Shown one piece after another: positions 4,300 to 6,666 of a DNA stretch of 6,666 nt. Within the stretch, counting starts at the first letter, position 1, and the number at the start of each line of letters is the position of its first letter. The position numbers and the translations under genes are program-made. Source of the stretch: Pseudopedobacter saltans (GTDB taxonomy: Bacteria > Bacteroidota > Bacteroidia > Chitinophagales > Chitinophagaceae); NCBI GenBank assembly GCA_003241175.1, contig QFOI01000205.1:3599-10264 (forward strand). The letters run 5' to 3'. The notes beneath the pieces are model-generated. The model had not been told where the DNA came from and made no database searches. It worked only from the letters and a program-made list of their open reading frames with translations.

Positions 4300-6224
4300 T
4301 TACCCCACAGACCATACAGCGTATTACGGACCATATTGACATCGTAGATGTCATCGGAGAGTTTGTAAAACTCAAGAAGCGAGGAGCTAATTATCTAGGT
4401 AATTGTCCTTTTCATGGGGAAAAAACGCCTTCTTTCACCGTTTCGCCTTCCAAGGAAATTTTCAAATGTTTTGGTTGTGGAAAAAGTGGTAATACGATCA
4501 CTTTTCTGATGGAGCATGAGCATATTGGCTATGTCGATGCGCTCAAATGGTTGGCCAATCGTTACAATATTGAAGTCGAAGAAACGGAAGTTAGCGACGA
4601 GGCTCGTGAGGCTAGACAGCTTTCGGATAGTTTGTTTATCGTCAACCAGTTCGCACAGAAGTTTTTTACGGATCAGTTGAATGAGTCGGAAGATGGCCGT
4701 GATATTGGACAGTCTTATTTGTATGAAAGAGGCTTTACGACGGATACAATTGAAAAATTTCAACTGGGTTACAATCCTAAGGATCGCGATATTTTTTATC
4801 GTTCGGCAATACACCAGCAATACAATCCGGAAATTTTACTCAAAACAGGATTAGTCAGCCAACGCGCCAATGGTGAGATTATTGACAATTATCGAGACCG
4901 CATCATTTTTCCTGTTCACAATGTTCAAGGGAAAATTTTGGGTTTTGGTGCGCGTGTCATTGGTAAACCGCCAGCCAATGCGCCCAAATATATCAATACA
5001 CCCGAAAACGAAATCTATGTAAAAAGTAAGATCCTTTACGGTATTTACTTTTCACGGCAGGCTATTGATCGTTTGGATGAATGTTATTTGGTAGAAGGTT
5101 ATACTGACGTTATCAGTCTTTTCCAAGCTGGTGTTGAGAATGTTGTTTCCAGTGGAGGAACTTCGCTAACGACAGATCAGTTACGACTGATAAAAAAATA
5201 TACCAACAACTTAACGATCATTTACGATGGCGATGCTGCCGGTGTCAAAGCGGCGATGCGTGGTTTGGACATGGCAATCGAGCAAGGGCTCAATGTTCAT
5301 TTGGTATTGATTCCTGATAACGAAGATCCTGACAGCTATGTCAAAAAAGTAGGAGAGGAGGATTTCCGAAAATTCGTTGCAGAAAATAAAAAAGACATTA
5401 TTCTTTTTCAGTTGGATGTCATGTTGAGCGATGCGGGCAATGATGTCAATAAGAAAAATGACGCTGTTAACCATATTGCCGAAACGCTTAGTAAAATTGA
5501 TCGCACAGAGGATTTTACCAAATTGCAGGATTACATTCGTCGTTGTTCAGATATATTGAAAATCGATGAGGGTGGATTGACCAATCTTGTCAACAAATAC
5601 AAAAGGGACAAACTAGAAAGGGACGAACGTCGCCATCAAAACACTTCCAGTGATGAAACGGCACCAGTTGAGGAAGTGATTTCTAATGATGCTTTGTTGG
5701 TTCTCAATAAGGATTTGGCTCAGGAAAAAAACATTGTTCGGGTTTTGTTGGAATATGGTTTGGAAGAATGGGAAGATGAGAAAACTGTTGCAAACTTTAT
5801 CTTCGAACAAGTCGATACTTACCGTATCAATGACGAACCGTTGAATAACCTTTTTCTTGTTTATCGAAAAGAATATGAATCGGGCAACCAGCCAACAACC
5901 AAAACTATCCAATATAGTGGCGCATTGGATTTACAACAATTGATTGCTGATATTACTATTTTTCCGTATCAATTGAGTTCTCGTTGGGATGAAAAACTAG
6001 GAAATTCCAAACCTGTTGAGCATTACAATTGGAAAGAAGATGTAGACAAAAGTGTAACCTATTATCTCTTACACAAAATCATGCATCTCAAAAATGAAGT
6101 GGAGTCCAAATTAAAAGAGGAAAATAATTCGGATAACATATTGACCTATGTGCGAGTTTATCAACATCTTAAAAATGAAGAGACAAGATTGACGCAGGCG
6201 CTTGGGACTGTCATTGTAAAGTAA
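4296..6224 (+). CDS. dnaG: DNA primase
   Basis: DnaG makes the short RNA primers for leading and lagging strand synthesis and works with the DnaB helicase at the replication fork. The 642-residue protein is complete. The N-terminal CHC2 zinc-binding domain (about 1-97) has Cys37, His40, Cys58 and Cys61 in CPFH and CFGC. The primase core follows (about 120-255) with ERGFTTDTIEKFQLGYNP, DRIIFPVHNVQGKILGFGAR and KYINTPENEIYVKSKILYG. The Toprim domain (about 259-350) carries catalytic Glu267 in VEGYTD, Asp311 and Asp313 in YDGDAAG, and the acidic DPDSYV at 344-349. The remaining C-terminal part (about 380-642) is less conserved, with an acidic, polar linker around 437-465 and a helical end that should bind DnaB. 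The protein is somewhat longer than the E. coli enzyme. ATG 4296 gives the usual start close to the IVDVIGEFVKLKKRGANYLG block. No broken residue was seen. The neighbours do not include rpoD, unlike the classical macromolecular synthesis operon. Confidence 0.97.
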   Translation: MITPQTIQRITDHIDIVDVIGEFVKLKKRGANYLGNCPFHGEKTPSFTVSPSKEIFKCFGCGKSGNTITFLMEHEHIGYVDALKWLANRYNIEVEETEVSDEAREARQLSDSLFIVNQFAQKFFTDQLNESEDGRDIGQSYLYERGFTTDTIEKFQLGYNPKDRDIFYRSAIHQQYNPEILLKTGLVSQRANGEIIDNYRDRIIFPVHNVQGKILGFGARVIGKPPANAPKYINTPENEIYVKSKILYGIYFSRQAIDRLDECYLVEGYTDVISLFQAGVENVVSSGGTSLTTDQLRLIKKYTNNLTIIYDGDAAGVKAAMRGLDMAIEQGLNVHLVLIPDNEDPDSYVKKVGEEDFRKFVAENKKDIILFQLDVMLSDAGNDVNKKNDAVNHIAETLSKIDRTEDFTKLQDYIRRCSDILKIDEGGLTNLVNKYKRDKLERDERRHQNTSSDETAPVEEVISNDALLVLNKDLAQEKNIVRVLLEYGLEEWEDEKTVANFIFEQVDTYRINDEPLNNLFLVYRKEYESGNQPTTKTIQYSGALDLQQLIADITIFPYQLSSRWDEKLGNSKPVEHYNWKEDVDKSVTYYLLHKIMHLKNEVESKLKEENNSDNILTYVRVYQHLKNEETRLTQALGTVIVK

Positions 6225-6241
6225 GGCTTTTTAACGAATTG

Positions 6242-6275
6242 TTGGCATTCGCAGTTTTTGGATGTTTTATCTTTA
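6242..6275 (+). promoter_or_regulatory. Candidate promoter for the DUF4369-type gene
   Basis: TATCTTTA (6268-6275) matches seven of eight positions of the Bacteroidota -7 consensus TAnnTTTG. TTG at 6242-6244 lies 23 bases upstream, at the long end of the usual -33 spacing. It would give a leader of roughly 15-20 bases before ATG 6299. The match is moderate and the region is AT-rich. Confidence 0.3.
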
Positions 6276-6298
6276 TAATCCATACTAATGTCTTGAAT

Positions 6299-6666
6299 AT
6301 GAAAAGAAGTTTATACCTAATAACACTTGCATTCATTTTTTCTCATTTATTTTTTGCTTTAGATGCAAGATCTCAGATTAAATTCAAAATTGTAGGAAAA
6401 ACATTAAATGCAAAAAAAGGAGAACGTATATATTTATGCTCATACGGAACCATGAATAATGAGCAAATAATAGACTCTACAATATTTAAAACATCTTTGT
6501 TGTTTAAAGGAAATATTCCAGAATATACTAAAGCTGCGATTCTGAATGCCAAAAAAGAAGTCATATCTCCATTTTTTATCATTGAAAATGGTATAATTAA
6601 AATTTCAGAAGCACGAGATTCTTCTTTATCCGTTACAGGAGGCCTACAGAATTATTATCTGAACAT
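6299..6666 (+). CDS. Exported protein with N-terminal DUF4369-like domain, partial (3' end beyond the window)
   Basis: The first 122 codons of a gene cut by the window end. Residues 1-25 form a Sec signal peptide: basic MKR, a hydrophobic stretch, then ALDARSQ; no lipobox cysteine is seen. The mature part has the DUF4369 pattern: IKFKIVGKTLNAKKGERIYL (27-46), IIDST (57-61), a beta segment ending in FKG (69-71), FFIIENGIIKI (92-102), then a VTGG motif near 112-115 and an Asn. In Bacteroidota this domain commonly sits before a thioredoxin-like TlpA/AhpC-type domain with a CxxC motif, so a periplasmic thiol-disulfide protein is likely. The thioredoxin part lies outside the window, so that function is inferred. 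The gene is 74 bases after dnaG and its A-rich coding style differs somewhat from dnaG, suggesting a separate unit. Confidence 0.75.
   Translation, partial: MKRSLYLITLAFIFSHLFFALDARSQIKFKIVGKTLNAKKGERIYLCSYGTMNNEQIIDSTIFKTSLLFKGNIPEYTKAAILNAKKEVISPFFIIENGIIKISEARDSSLSVTGGLQNYYLN

Noticed and set aside
4395..4820. 141-codon open frame on the - strand inside dnaG
   Set aside because: It lies wholly within the conserved zinc-binding and core domains of dnaG, its translation has no recognisable domain, and the + strand product shows all primase motifs. It is a shadow frame.

Overview
The window looks like ordinary chromosomal DNA from a member of the Bacteroidota, probably of the Sphingobacteriales/Chitinophagales type. 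The evidence is AT-rich DNA, the style of the primase, a DUF4369-type exported protein, and GC-rich palindromic intergenic repeats of a kind common in that phylum. A further sign is an ECF sigma factor next to an inner-membrane protein that ends in an outer-membrane beta-barrel. Genus cannot be decided from the sequence alone. All recognised genes lie on the + strand.

Layout. Positions 1-263 are a leader region with two palindromic repeats, a separate hairpin and a possible short upstream reading frame. Then come shikimate kinase (aroK, 264-758) and a close-packed DUF423 membrane protein (771-1196). After a 112-base gap comes a three-gene set: a small lipoprotein (1309-1839), an ECF sigma factor starting at TTG (1870-2418), and a 552-residue protein overlapping it by 14 bases (2405-4063). 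A 232-base gap holds a third palindromic repeat and another short reading frame, and leads into DNA primase (dnaG, 4296-6224). Last is the 5' part of a DUF4369-type exported protein (6299 to the window end).

The most interesting part is 1309-4063. The 552-residue protein appears to have a short cytoplasmic N-terminus fit to bind the sigma factor, one inner-membrane helix, about 250 residues of low-complexity periplasmic linker without cysteine, and a C-terminal porin-like beta-barrel. Such a protein could hold the sigma factor in the cytoplasm while being anchored in both membranes, and so report directly on the outer membrane or envelope spacing. This matches what I recall of the dual-membrane-spanning anti-sigma factors (Dma) of Bacteroides. 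The membrane layout and anti-sigma role are inferred from sequence and context. The added lipoprotein and any target promoter are open questions.

aroK and dnaG are housekeeping genes with no evident functional tie to the signalling set. I saw no tRNA, rRNA, CRISPR array, insertion sequence, or convincing intrinsic terminator with a T-tract.
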